A DNA stretch of 49,551 nt from UBA2108 sp963925495 (GTDB lineage Bacteria; Bacteroidota; Bacteroidia; Flavobacteriales_G; Salibacteraceae), in contig CAWUST010000027.1 in NCBI GenBank assembly GCA_963925495.1, positions 1 through 49,551 of the forward strand, written 5' to 3'. Shown piece by piece: positions 39,781 through 49,427 of the stretch. The notes below the pieces were generated by a model. It worked only from the letters and a program-made list of their open reading frames with translations. It had not been told where the DNA came from and did no database searches. The position numbers and the translations under genes were made by a program. Each line of letters begins with the position of its first letter. Within the stretch, counting starts at the first letter, position 1.

Positions 39781-42700
39781 ATGGTACTAAATACTAAAAG
39801 CATGAGCAAATATTTATCTATTCCAATTCCAATAATATTACTGATAGTTGGGTTTTCGTTGATTAACTCCAATATATATAGCCAAATTAGAACATTAAAG
39901 GGAGTTATTAAGGATGATCAAGGAATAACTATTCCCGGAGTAGCCATTCTGGAAAAAGGAACTACAAATGGTGTGACTTCTGATATCAATGGAGCTTATG
40001 CCATAAGTGTAAAGGATACTCGCGCTACAGTTTTAATTTTTTCATACATAGGTTATGAATTGCAAGAAATAGCAATTGCTGAACTCAAAAATGTAAATGT
40101 TCAACTTCAATCCAAGGCAACAATTCTAGAAGAAGCAATTGTAGTTGGTTATGGCACCACCACTAAAAAAGAATTAACAGGTGCTGCTGCAAGTGTCTCT
40201 GGAGAAGATATAGAAAAGCTCAATACACCTCGAATGGATCAAGCTTTACAAGGTCAGGTTTCAGGTGTTTCGATAAATACAAATTCCGGATCACCCGGAG
40301 GCTCTTCAAGTATAAGGATAAGAGGGTTATCTACCTTTGGAGATAATGATCCACTAATTCTAGTTGATGGGATTATTTATGATTCTGAAGGGCTAAATGC
40401 ATTAAGCCCATCTGACATTGAATCCATTGATATTCTAAAAGATGGTACCGCTGGTATTTATGGAGTTAGAGCTGCCAATGGAGTCATAATAGTTACCACT
40501 AAAAAAGGAAATTTAAACTCTCCCGCCAGAGTAGATTTCAATTCTTTTGTTGGAATTCAACAAACATCTCGTAAATTAGATTTATTAAATGCAGAAGAGT
40601 ATGCCGTTATTAAGAATGAGACCTTTGGGGTAGCTGGAGAAGATCAACCTTTTTCCAATACCAAGCTAGGTGAAGGCACCGATTGGCAAAATAAGGTTTT
40701 CCAAGATGCTACGATTCAGAGCCATAACCTCTCTGTAACCGGGGGTTCAAAATCTACATCCTATTCTATTGGAGGCGCCTATTTCTCACAAGATGGAATA
40801 GTTGGTGGCGGCAAATCAAACTTTAGCAGATATAATGCTCGTTTGAATTTTGTAACAGATTTAAGTGAAAAATTTAAATTAACAAGTGTATTGCTTTATA
40901 CAAATGAAAGGAGAAAAACCTTACCTGAAAATGGAATAGGTTCAGTGCTTTACAATACCATTAATGCCTCACCAACTAAACCCGTCAAAACTTTAGATGG
41001 GAGGTATTCATATCTAGAAGAAGTATCGGATATCATTAATCCAATAGCTCAAATGGAAAATACACATAACGAATCACGAGTCAATAAATTTGTAGGAAAA
41101 GAAGAGTTAGCTTTTAAGGTTAACAAGCATATAACTTGGACCAATCGATTTAATTATAATTATGCAGCTGTAAACGTTAAAGTTTTTAATCCACTAGTTT
41201 GGTATGGACCAGGAAAAGCACAAAATAGTGCTACAAATGAAAATTTAGATGCACCGCTAATTGAAATTGCCGATAGTGTTTTCCTTAAAAGAGGAAATAG
41301 CGTTTATGAGGCTAAAACTGTATATACAGATTTATCAGGAGAAAGCTTTGTAAACTACGATAGAACCTTCAAGAAGAAACATAAATTTAAAGGAACCCTA
41401 GGTGCATCGGTATTTAACAGAACAGGAGATCAATTAAGTGGAACTGCATTTAATATGCCTTTTAATTCTATTGATTATGCAGACATATCTGCTAATATGG
41501 CCGATGGTGGATACCTTAACAATACCGGCTCTTTTCAATATGAAGAAAGATTAGTTTCAACCTTTTTACGAATGGAATATGGCCTGAAGCACAGGTATTT
41601 AATTTCTGGTATTATCAGACGAGATGGCTCAACCAAATTTGGGCCAAACAACAAATTCGGATGGTTTCCGGCTATTTCAGCCGCATGGATATTTTCTGAT
41701 GAAAAATTCTTCAAGTTTAAACCCATCACATTTGGCAAACTTCGGGTTAGTTATGGTGTTTCCGGAAATGATCAAATCCCGAATTTCGCCTATAGAGCAG
41801 AACTCAATGGAGAAGGAGTATATGTGTTAGATGACGTTATTACTCAAGGAGTAGCAATTGGACGAGCCAGCAATCCTGATTTGAAATGGGAAACTACAAG
41901 ACAATTGAATATTGGGGTGGATTTGCATCTATATAAAAATTGGAAAGTGACTACAAATTTTTTCATAAAAAACACAACTGACTTATTATTTCAACCCGAT
42001 GTATCAGGAGTACTAGGCTCTTATGGACCCGGTGGTCAATCACCAATAATAAATGCAGGAGATGTATCTAACAAAGGACTTGAATTGGAAGTTGGGTATT
42101 CAACAGACAGAAAAAAACTTTTAGTCTTTCAAGGACAGTTTAACGCTACTTATATAATGAACGAAGTAACAAAAGTACCAGATGGTGTAGAGTTTTTACC
42201 AGGTGCACAATTTGGTGTAGGTGGCAATGTTGCAACGCGTTTTGAGGTGGGCCATGCAATTGGATATTTTCATGGACTAGAGACGGACGGACTTTTCCAA
42301 ACTCAAGAAGAAATAGACAATTCCAGTGTTTTTCAAGAAGGTGCCAAGCCCGGTGACTTGAAATATGTAGACCAAAACGGTGATGGAAAAATCAATTTTA
42401 ATGACGATAGTGACAAAAAAGAATTAGGATCACCCATTCCAGATTTTACCCTTGGCCTTAACTTAAATGCTACTTATAAAAACTTTGATTTAGCAATAAA
42501 CATTTTTTCTGCACTTGGTCAACAGATAATTAGAAATTACGAAAGACAGCAACCTTATGCCAATCAGCAAGCTTACATAATAGATAGGTGGACAGGAGAC
42601 GGAACTTCTAATGAAATACATAGAGTAACAACTGAACCTAATAGAAATACTGAATTTTCTGATTACTATGTTGAAAATGGATCTTTCATGCGGGTTAGAA

Positions 42701-42921
42701 ATGTTCAATTAGGATATACCTTTAAATCTGAATTCTTGAAAAGAATAAAATTCACTTCTATTAGAGCGTATGTTTCAGTAAACAATCTAGCCACAGTTAC
42801 TAATTATAGTGGTTATGATCCAGATATCGGATCCTCTGGAGGTGCTCTTGCTGCAGGCGTAGATTATGGGTTTTATCCACAAGCCAGAACGTATATGTTC
42901 GGCGTTAACATTAGACTTTAA
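39781..42921 (+). CDS. SusC-type TonB-dependent outer-membrane glycan transporter
   Basis: The ATG at 39781 is preferred to a TTG at 39739; a further ATG at 39802 would also keep the signal peptide. The ~1046-residue protein has a signal peptide ending near Ile-Tyr-Ser-Gln and a carboxypeptidase-D-like domain (Leu-Lys-Gly-Val-Ile-Lys-Asp-Asp ... Ile-Pro-Gly-Val). The SusC box Val-Val-Gly-Tyr-Gly-Thr follows, then the plug (Asp-Gln-Ala-Leu-Gln-Gly-Gln-Val-Ser-Gly-Val, Ile-Arg-Ile-Arg-Gly-Leu-Ser-Thr-Phe-Gly, Pro-Leu-Ile-Leu-Val-Asp-Gly) and a 22-strand-type barrel. With SusD it imports glycan oligosaccharides using TonB energy. The glucanases around it point to beta-1,3-glucan. Confidence 0.96.
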   Translation: MVLNTKSMSKYLSIPIPIILLIVGFSLINSNIYSQIRTLKGVIKDDQGITIPGVAILEKGTTNGVTSDINGAYAISVKDTRATVLIFSYIGYELQEIAIAELKNVNVQLQSKATILEEAIVVGYGTTTKKELTGAAASVSGEDIEKLNTPRMDQALQGQVSGVSINTNSGSPGGSSSIRIRGLSTFGDNDPLILVDGIIYDSEGLNALSPSDIESIDILKDGTAGIYGVRAANGVIIVTTKKGNLNSPARVDFNSFVGIQQTSRKLDLLNAEEYAVIKNETFGVAGEDQPFSNTKLGEGTDWQNKVFQDATIQSHNLSVTGGSKSTSYSIGGAYFSQDGIVGGGKSNFSRYNARLNFVTDLSEKFKLTSVLLYTNERRKTLPENGIGSVLYNTINASPTKPVKTLDGRYSYLEEVSDIINPIAQMENTHNESRVNKFVGKEELAFKVNKHITWTNRFNYNYAAVNVKVFNPLVWYGPGKAQNSATNENLDAPLIEIADSVFLKRGNSVYEAKTVYTDLSGESFVNYDRTFKKKHKFKGTLGASVFNRTGDQLSGTAFNMPFNSIDYADISANMADGGYLNNTGSFQYEERLVSTFLRMEYGLKHRYLISGIIRRDGSTKFGPNNKFGWFPAISAAWIFSDEKFFKFKPITFGKLRVSYGVSGNDQIPNFAYRAELNGEGVYVLDDVITQGVAIGRASNPDLKWETTRQLNIGVDLHLYKNWKVTTNFFIKNTTDLLFQPDVSGVLGSYGPGGQSPIINAGDVSNKGLELEVGYSTDRKKLLVFQGQFNATYIMNEVTKVPDGVEFLPGAQFGVGGNVATRFEVGHAIGYFHGLETDGLFQTQEEIDNSSVFQEGAKPGDLKYVDQNGDGKINFNDDSDKKELGSPIPDFTLGLNLNATYKNFDLAINIFSALGQQIIRNYERQQPYANQQAYIIDRWTGDGTSNEIHRVTTEPNRNTEFSDYYVENGSFMRVRNVQLGYTFKSEFLKRIKFTSIRAYVSVNNLATVTNYSGYDPDIGSSGGALAAGVDYGFYPQARTYMFGVNIRL

Positions 42922-42924
42922 GAC

Positions 42925-44400
42925 ATGAAAAAAGTAAAATCATTATTTGTGTGTTCTCTGTTTTTAATTGCTGTCGTTAGTGGCTGCAAAAAATATTTAG
43001 ATACAGATCCTCTCTATAGCCAAGATGCTGAAAACTACTTTACAACCGAACAGCACTATCGCTTTGCCTTGATCGGAGCCTATGACTTACTACAAGGTTC
43101 ATTTATGAATATTTGGATTGGTGAAATTGCATCGGACAATTCAATAGCTGGGGGTGAAAGCTCTGTCGATAGTAAAGGACTCCATGATATTGAGAATATG
43201 AATCATGGAGGTGTAAACACAGAGCTAAGAAATGTTTTAAGGTGGAACTATGCTGGAATTACGCGCTGTAATTACATAATGGAGAATAAAGACAATGTAG
43301 AGTTCGATGGAAAAGATGAACTTCTATCAGAAACTAGATTTCTCCGTGCGTATTATTATTTTCAGTTGGTAAAATATTTCGGGGACATGCCCTTGATTGT
43401 GGACAAAAGATTGGGGTTTAATGAAGTAAAAGAAATTGAACGCTCACCCAAATCAGAGATTTACGACCAAATTGAATCTGATTTGATTTTCGCTTCTAAC
43501 AACTTGCCTAATGTTAATCCTGTCAAAGGAAGAGCAAGTAAATATGCGGCCAAATCTTTTTTAGGTAAAGTTTATCTTTACCAAAATAAATACAGTAAGT
43601 CATCGGCTGTTTTAGACGAAGTGATAAATTCTAACACCTATCAATTAATTGATGATTTTGAAGAACTGTTTACTCTTAAAAATGAAGGTCACTTCGAAAC
43701 TGTATTCGACATAGAATACTCTGGACTAGAAGGTGGTGGATATGGCTGTCTAATTTGTTTAGAAGGAAACGCGGCTCCAGGTTTTCAGGGTATTAGACAA
43801 TATGAAGGGCCTGTCTATGGTGATGGCAATAGTTACAATCTTCCCACCCAAGATCTATATGATGCATTCAATCCAGGTGATAACATACGCCGTAACGTAA
43901 CCGTCTTAGATATTGACGCTTTTATTGCAAATCAATCTGACCCTAGTTCTATTGCTTATGCAAAAGGTGGTGGTGGACACACTGGATATTACAGTAACAA
44001 ATACATTAAAAAAGCTGGTGAAATTGGATTACCGGATAATGACTTAACAAGTCCTGTGAATTATCGTGTTTTACGATATGCAGATGTCTTACTGATGGCT
44101 GCGGAAGCTCACAGCCAAGTGGGAAACTCAGGTTTAGCATTAAATTACGTCAATCAAGTTAGAACTCGCGCAGGAATGCCTAATTTGTCAAGTTCTGGTG
44201 CTCAATTAACAGAAGATATTTGGAACGAACGACGGTTAGAATTATCTGGAGAAGGGCATAGATTTTTTGACCTGGTAAGAACAGGTCAAGCAGCTGATAA
44301 AATTGTTGGCTTCGTTTCTGGCAAAAATGAATTATTTCCAATTCCTCGAGTAGAAATTGACTTAGCTGGCGGCAAATGGTCACAAAATCCTGGATATTAA
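42925..44400 (+). CDS. SusD-type surface glycan-binding lipoprotein
   Basis: The 491-residue protein has a lipoprotein leader ending Val-Ser-Gly-Cys (residue 20), directly followed by Lys-Lys-Tyr-Leu-Asp-Thr-Asp-Pro, the standard mature start of SusD proteins. TPR-like helices follow (Glu-Thr-Arg-Phe-Leu-Arg-Ala-Tyr-Tyr-Tyr-Phe-Gln-Leu-Val), and the C-terminal SusD signature is present: Tyr-Arg-Val-Leu-Arg-Tyr-Ala-Asp-Val-Leu-Leu-Met-Ala-Ala-Glu-Ala, then Asn-Glu-Arg-Arg-Leu-Glu-Leu-Ser-Gly-Glu-Gly-His-Arg-Phe-Phe-Asp-Leu. It forms the lid over SusC. It starts 3 bp after susC. Confidence 0.96.
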   Translation: MKKVKSLFVCSLFLIAVVSGCKKYLDTDPLYSQDAENYFTTEQHYRFALIGAYDLLQGSFMNIWIGEIASDNSIAGGESSVDSKGLHDIENMNHGGVNTELRNVLRWNYAGITRCNYIMENKDNVEFDGKDELLSETRFLRAYYYFQLVKYFGDMPLIVDKRLGFNEVKEIERSPKSEIYDQIESDLIFASNNLPNVNPVKGRASKYAAKSFLGKVYLYQNKYSKSSAVLDEVINSNTYQLIDDFEELFTLKNEGHFETVFDIEYSGLEGGGYGCLICLEGNAAPGFQGIRQYEGPVYGDGNSYNLPTQDLYDAFNPGDNIRRNVTVLDIDAFIANQSDPSSIAYAKGGGGHTGYYSNKYIKKAGEIGLPDNDLTSPVNYRVLRYADVLLMAAEAHSQVGNSGLALNYVNQVRTRAGMPNLSSSGAQLTEDIWNERRLELSGEGHRFFDLVRTGQAADKIVGFVSGKNELFPIPRVEIDLAGGKWSQNPGY

Positions 44401-44418
44401 TATTTTAACAGAAGAATT

Positions 44419-45771
44419 ATGAAAACAAAGTTTATAATTACAATTTTTGCATTAATAACGTTTATTACTGCATGCAAAAAAAAGCCTGCACTTGAATCTC
44501 CTCCCACGATTGCAGATGCAGAATTTTCAGTGACTCCTTCTGCTGAAACTAATAACATTATTATTTTTACTGCATTTAAAAAAGATGCAGTTTCTCAATG
44601 GGATTTCGGAAACTCAACAAATGGTGAAGGGGTATCTTCTAAGGGTGCTTATCCATATAAAGGCACCTATACTGTAACCCACACTATATTTACGCAAGGC
44701 GGCAATATTAGCAACTCAAAAGAAGTCATTATTGAAAATGATGACTTAACATTATTGAGTAGTCCCAATATTGTAAATCTCACAGGTGGAATCAATGGAA
44801 AAGGTTATAAAACCTGGGTAGTTGACTCATCTCGAGATGGTCACTTCGGAGTAGGGCCTCATCCTGCCAGTCCGGCAGGGTTAGTTCCTGAATGGTATTC
44901 TGCCAAAGCATTTGAGCAAGCAACCGTGGATATGTATAATGACAGATACACATTTCGCTTAGAAGGCTTCAATTTTGACATGGTTACTCGTGGCGTTGTA
45001 TTTATTGATGATTTGGCCGCAGCAGAATTCCCAGGTTCTTTTCCTACCCCACCACCAGCTGATAATTACAATGCTCCTCTTGGCGATCAACTTGGAGAAA
45101 ATTGGAATTTTATTGACGAAGATGGAATTACTTATTTAACTACTTCGGGAAAGTCATTTATCGGTTTTTACGCTGGTGTACGAAAATATCAAGTACTTAA
45201 ATTATCTAAAAATGAGTTGTCGCTTAGATATTTAGATGCCAATGCCTCTTTGGCTTGGTACCTCAGACTAGTGCCCGAAGGTTATGAATCAAATCCAGAC
45301 ACCAGTACCCCCGTCCCAGTAGACACAAACAAATACACTTTGCCAATTGATTTTGAAACGGTTAAACCTATTTTTGAAGGATTTGGCGGAAGCACAGATA
45401 CAATTATTCCTAACCCTAATCCAAGTGGAATTAATACAAGTGCAACTTCATTAAAAACTGTTCATGGAATAGAAACCTGGGCTGGCGTTTTCGTTAATAT
45501 GAAGGCTGAATTTGATTTTTCAACTAATTCTTTGATTTCCTTAAAAATATATGCCCCTGGACCTGGCACCCTAAGAATTAAACTAGAAAGCGCGGCAAAC
45601 TCATCTATTTTTGTAGAAAAGGATGTTAATTTCACTAAGACAAATGAATGGGAAGAAGTATCCATTGACTTCACAGGTGAATCAGGTAAATACGATCGAT
45701 TAGTGCTTTTCCCTGGGTGGAGTGTTGCCACAGCAGGTACTTTCTATATTGATGATATCGTGCAAAAATAA
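44419..45771 (+). CDS. Surface glycan-binding lipoprotein with PKD and CBM-like domains
   Basis: The 450-residue protein has a lipoprotein leader ending Ile-Thr-Ala-Cys. Residues ~30-110 form a PKD-like domain (Trp-Asp-Phe-Gly-Asn-Ser, then Tyr-Pro-Tyr-Lys-Gly-Thr-Tyr-Thr-Val-Thr). The middle (~115-290) is a beta-rich region with several Trp. The last ~150 residues form a jelly-roll CBM-like domain: Leu-Pro-Ile-Asp-Phe-Glu, Ile-Glu-Thr-Trp-Ala-Gly-Val-Phe, Phe-Tyr-Ile-Asp-Asp-Ile. That last domain is related to the three repeats of the secreted protein at the end of the locus. Position after susD is typical of SusE/SusF-like or SGBP proteins, which hold glycan at the cell surface. Confidence 0.85.
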   Translation: MKTKFIITIFALITFITACKKKPALESPPTIADAEFSVTPSAETNNIIIFTAFKKDAVSQWDFGNSTNGEGVSSKGAYPYKGTYTVTHTIFTQGGNISNSKEVIIENDDLTLLSSPNIVNLTGGINGKGYKTWVVDSSRDGHFGVGPHPASPAGLVPEWYSAKAFEQATVDMYNDRYTFRLEGFNFDMVTRGVVFIDDLAAAEFPGSFPTPPPADNYNAPLGDQLGENWNFIDEDGITYLTTSGKSFIGFYAGVRKYQVLKLSKNELSLRYLDANASLAWYLRLVPEGYESNPDTSTPVPVDTNKYTLPIDFETVKPIFEGFGGSTDTIIPNPNPSGINTSATSLKTVHGIETWAGVFVNMKAEFDFSTNSLISLKIYAPGPGTLRIKLESAANSSIFVEKDVNFTKTNEWEEVSIDFTGESGKYDRLVLFPGWSVATAGTFYIDDIVQK

Positions 45772-45806
45772 ACTGGATATCTACGCTTAAAGTTTAAATT
45801 ACTTTT

Positions 45807-46952
45807 ATGCAAAAAAGACTTAAATTATACACATTATTATTTTTTGGCATTTTACTTGGCCTTATTGAAAGTTGTAAAAAAGATGAAAGTTTTGATGATT
45901 TAGTTCTTCCTTCGAATTTAATTGTGGAATTATTGGCAGATTCTAGTCAAGCAGGATTAATCCATATCAAAGCAAAAGCTTCAAACACAAACTTCTATTC
46001 ATTTTCGTATGTAGAAAACGGAAAAAGTACCTACGAAGAAAATACTACTGGCAAGTCAAACCATCATTATAAAAGTTCAGGAAACTATTCAATAAAAGTT
46101 AGAGCTCATGCATTACAAGATAAGTACATTGAAGAATTAAAAGCTGTCGAATTAAGTTTAAATTCAGATTCTGTTGGTAATTATAGTGAATTTCCTTCAA
46201 ACGGATATACCTCGCCTCGTTCATATACTGGATACAACTTAGTGTGGAATGATGAATTTAATGGCACTTTACTTTCTTCACAAGATTGGAACATTGAAAT
46301 TGGAACAGGCAACGGAGGTTGGGGAAACAATGAATCACAACATTATCTCGAGGAAAACCTTACTGTAGAAAACGGCGTTCTCACAATAGAAGCGAAAAAT
46401 GAAACTTACAATACAAGTTCCTACACATCATCAAGAATTACCACACAAAATAAGCAAAGCTTCCAATATGGGCGTATTGATATTCGGGCAGCTATGCCTA
46501 ATGGACAAGGTATTTGGCCGGCACTATGGATGTTAGGGAATGATATCACCTCAAAATCTTGGCCGAAATGTGGAGAAATTGATATCATGGAAATGGTTGG
46601 AGGAACAAGTACACCTAATAGAGGAGATAACGTTTGTCACGGAACAGCTCATTGGCACGATGGAACAGCTCGTGCTGAATTAAACGGTAACACCAAAGCA
46701 ATAAAAGGTAAATTGGCAGATGAATTTTATGTTTATTCCATTATTTGGGACTCTAATTCAATACGTTGGTTTTTAAACGACAGGAAATATCACTCTATTG
46801 ACATTACTCCAAATGACTTAAGTGAGTTTCACCAAAAGTTCTTTTTCATCTTCAATGTAGCTGTTGGCGGTAATTGGCCTGGAAGCCCTGATAATGAAAC
46901 AACTTTCCCCCAAAAAATGTACATTGACTATATTAGAGTTTTTCAAAAATAA
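45807..46952 (+). CDS. GH16 endo-beta-1,3-glucanase (laminarinase) lipoprotein
   Basis: The 381-residue protein has a leader ending Ile-Glu-Ser-Cys (residue 23), a PKD-like domain (~30-118), then the GH16 domain: Val-Trp-Asn-Asp-Glu-Phe-Asn near 146, Gly-Gly-Trp-Gly-Asn-Asn-Glu-Ser-Gln, Pro-Ala-Leu-Trp-Met-Leu-Gly, and the catalytic Cys-Gly-Glu-Ile-Asp-Ile-Met-Glu-Met (Glu257, Asp259, Glu262). The N-terminal architecture differs from the GH16 in the minus-strand operon, so they are not a simple recent duplication. As part of the susCD operon it is probably the surface enzyme that makes the first cuts in polymeric glucan. Confidence 0.95.
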   Translation: MQKRLKLYTLLFFGILLGLIESCKKDESFDDLVLPSNLIVELLADSSQAGLIHIKAKASNTNFYSFSYVENGKSTYEENTTGKSNHHYKSSGNYSIKVRAHALQDKYIEELKAVELSLNSDSVGNYSEFPSNGYTSPRSYTGYNLVWNDEFNGTLLSSQDWNIEIGTGNGGWGNNESQHYLEENLTVENGVLTIEAKNETYNTSSYTSSRITTQNKQSFQYGRIDIRAAMPNGQGIWPALWMLGNDITSKSWPKCGEIDIMEMVGGTSTPNRGDNVCHGTAHWHDGTARAELNGNTKAIKGKLADEFYVYSIIWDSNSIRWFLNDRKYHSIDITPNDLSEFHQKFFFIFNVAVGGNWPGSPDNETTFPQKMYIDYIRVFQK

Positions 46953-47058
46953 AATCTAAAATCATTTTTTTTAGATAAAACCAATCATGACAGCACATTT
47001 CCACCTGTATAAAATAAATTATGATCCTCTGTTTTAGAGTATATTAAATTATTTTTAC

Positions 47059-47076
47059 ATACTTATGGTATATTTG
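47059..47076 (+). promoter_or_regulatory. Promoter box plus candidate operator of the secreted CBM-protein gene
   Basis: The 16-mer ATACTTATGGTATATT (47059-47074) is identical to the one in the zwf promoter (38578-38593), in the opposite orientation relative to the gene it serves. It overlaps the -7 box TATATTTG (47069-47076), which lies 38 nt before the start codon at 47115. No good -33 TTG is visible. The 162-bp spacer after the GH16 gene, by far the largest within the susC-to-GH16 run, supports a separate promoter here. Confidence 0.65.
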
Positions 47077-47114
47077 ACTATTTCTTCTTATAATTGTACT
47101 CTAAAATATTAATT

Positions 47115-49340
47115 ATGAAAAATTCTTTATTTGCATGTTTATTCCTTTTTGCTAACTTTTTTGGTTACAGCCAAATGGATACAATTAGTTTACCCATTTC
47201 ATGGGATGATACTTCTAAGGTAAATTATTCGGTCACTGATTTTGGCGGCAATGTCTCGTCTCGTGCAGTTGATCCCAATAATTCAAATAACCTTGTTTTA
47301 AAATCAGTTAAAGGAAATCAAACCTGGGCAGGAACCACATTAGGTATTTCAAGTGGATTAAAGAATGTTATTCCTTTTGCAGCGGGTTCAACGATCATTA
47401 AAGCGGTCGTTTATTCTCCTGTTGCGGGCATAGAAGTTCGTATGAAAGCGGAGGACAAAAATGATCCTACTAAATCGGTTGAGACCAATGTTACAACCAC
47501 AGTGGCAAATGGTTGGGATACACTTACTTTTGATTTTTCCAAGGAGTCAACAGGAACAGCAGCCATAAATTTTAGCTATACGTTTGATAAGCTTTCTATA
47601 TTTTACAACTTTGGTTTAGCAGGTACAGCACAAACTTATTATGTTGATGCCATTTTCTTCGTCGGATCAGGAACTCCTCCTCCACCTAAAAAAGCTCAAA
47701 TTAATCTTCCAATAACTTGGGATGATACTTCCAAGGTGGATTACTCCTTGACTGACTTTGGTGGAAACATATCCAGTATGGCTATGGATCCAATGAATTC
47801 TACAAATCTTGTTTTAAAATCCATTAAAGGAAATCAAACGTGGGCCGGAACTACTTTCGGTGCCCCTGGCTTAGCTAAAAAAATTCCTTTTGTAACGGGT
47901 GAAACGGTCATTAAAGCTGTTGTTTACTCCCCGGCAGCTGGGTTAGAAGTTAGAATGAAAGCTGAAGATAAGACCGATGGAACCAAATCGGTAGAAACAA
48001 ATGTAAGCACTACAGTAGCCAATGGCTGGGATACTTTAACATTTGACTTTTCTAATCAGTCGGCAGGAACTGGTGCCATTAATTTCGCCACTACCTATGA
48101 TAAGCTTTCTATATTTTACAACTTTGGTTCAGCAGGTACAGCACAAACTTATTACGTTGACGCGGTATTTTTTCAAGGATCTACCACTCCTCCACCACCT
48201 AAAAAAGACCAGATTGAACTTCCCATTTCTTGGGATGACACCGCCACCGTTGATTATTCTGTGACTGATTTTGGAGGCAATGCATCTAGCTTAGCTGCTG
48301 ATCCAAAGAATGCTATGAATATGGTTCTGAAATCTGAAAAAACAGGAGCTGCGCAAACCTGGGCAGGAACTACATTAGGTACTCCAGCAGGTCTAGCAAA
48401 GAAAATTCCTTTCGCAGCAGGATCCACTCTCATTAAAGCTGTAGTTTATTCTCCGAAAGCGGGTATCGCAGTTAGAATGAAAGCTGAAAACAAAAAGGTT
48501 GGAACCACATCTGTCGAAACAGAAGTAACTACCTCGGTTGCCAACGATTGGGACACCTTGACTTTTGATTTTTCGCAACAGGCTTCAGGAACTGCACCTA
48601 TAAATTTTGACTCTACCTATGACAAGGTTTCTATATTCTACGATTTTGGTGTGGATGGAGCTACTGCAGGTGCGCAAACCTATTATGTTGATGACGTATT
48701 CTTTAGTACTGGCGGAGGAACCCCTCCCGTTCCAGACACTTCTAATGTAACTTTCAGATTAGACATGAATGAGTATACCGGAACTTTTACAACTCCAGAA
48801 GTGAATGGGGAATTTAATAGTTGGTGTGGCACTTGTGACGCTATGACTGATTCAAATTCAGATAATATTTGGGAAGTTACTGTTCAAATTACTTTGGATA
48901 CCTTTGAATTTAAATATTCATTTGACAATTGGACTGGACAGGAAAGCCTTGACAGCAATTTATCTTGCATAAAACAAACGGGAACCTTTGTAAATAGAAT
49001 TCTTGGAGTAAAAGGAGACACAACACTTCCAGCCGTTTGCTGGGAATCTTGTGTTGAATGTAAAACTTCTTCTTCCCTTGAATCTAACTACTCTAATTCA
49101 AGAGTTAGTATTTATCCAAACCCTACAAAAGGCGAGGTATTTGTTGAAATTTTAGATGCAAACCTAGAGCTACAGGAAGTAACTATTGTTAATAGTTTAG
49201 GTAAAATTATGTACAGTAAAAACGTAAATAGTAATCAAATTCACGGAATTGATGTATCTTATTTTCAAACGGGTATATACTTTGTAAAAGTGAATAGTTT
49301 AGGAAATCAAATAGTTAAAAAATTATTGATTACTGAATAA
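47115..49340 (+). CDS. Secreted protein with three tandem CBM-like repeats, starch-binding-like domain and type IX sorting tail
   Basis: The ATG at 47115 is chosen as it gives a compact signal peptide (MKNSLFACLFLFANFFGYSQ). Three ~172-residue repeats follow (from ~47183, ~47699 and ~48213), each with Leu-Pro-Ile-(Ser/Thr)-Trp-Asp-Asp-Thr, Asp-Phe-Gly-Gly-Asn, Thr-Trp-Ala-Gly-Thr and Tyr-Tyr-Val-Asp, joined by Pro-Pro-Pro-Pro-Lys-Lys linkers. Then comes a beta domain resembling CBM48/CBM20-type modules (Phe-Arg-Leu-Asp-Met, Gly-Glu-Phe-Asn-Ser-Trp) with several Cys, and a sorting tail (Ser-Ile-Tyr-Pro-Asn-Pro-Thr-Lys-Gly). No catalytic domain is present. It probably binds beta-glucan at the surface or in the medium. 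Confidence 0.85.
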   Translation: MKNSLFACLFLFANFFGYSQMDTISLPISWDDTSKVNYSVTDFGGNVSSRAVDPNNSNNLVLKSVKGNQTWAGTTLGISSGLKNVIPFAAGSTIIKAVVYSPVAGIEVRMKAEDKNDPTKSVETNVTTTVANGWDTLTFDFSKESTGTAAINFSYTFDKLSIFYNFGLAGTAQTYYVDAIFFVGSGTPPPPKKAQINLPITWDDTSKVDYSLTDFGGNISSMAMDPMNSTNLVLKSIKGNQTWAGTTFGAPGLAKKIPFVTGETVIKAVVYSPAAGLEVRMKAEDKTDGTKSVETNVSTTVANGWDTLTFDFSNQSAGTGAINFATTYDKLSIFYNFGSAGTAQTYYVDAVFFQGSTTPPPPKKDQIELPISWDDTATVDYSVTDFGGNASSLAADPKNAMNMVLKSEKTGAAQTWAGTTLGTPAGLAKKIPFAAGSTLIKAVVYSPKAGIAVRMKAENKKVGTTSVETEVTTSVANDWDTLTFDFSQQASGTAPINFDSTYDKVSIFYDFGVDGATAGAQTYYVDDVFFSTGGGTPPVPDTSNVTFRLDMNEYTGTFTTPEVNGEFNSWCGTCDAMTDSNSDNIWEVTVQITLDTFEFKYSFDNWTGQESLDSNLSCIKQTGTFVNRILGVKGDTTLPAVCWESCVECKTSSSLESNYSNSRVSIYPNPTKGEVFVEILDANLELQEVTIVNSLGKIMYSKNVNSNQIHGIDVSYFQTGIYFVKVNSLGNQIVKKLLITE

Positions 49341-49369
49341 TTTTTATACGAAATATTTCTGAGTTGAGG

Positions 49370-49401
49370 AAGGTCAATGTTGCGTATGCGGCATTGACCT
49401 T
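49370..49401 (+). terminator. Strong intrinsic terminator after the CBM-protein gene
   Basis: AAGGTCAATG (49370-49379) pairs with CATTGACCTT (49392-49401); inner TTGC/GCGG bases can extend the stem. It is followed by TTTCTTTTT. It lies 29 nt after the stop and closes the glucan locus on the right. Confidence 0.88.
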
Positions 49402-49427
49402 TTTCTTTTTAATCGTATTCCCCTCAC

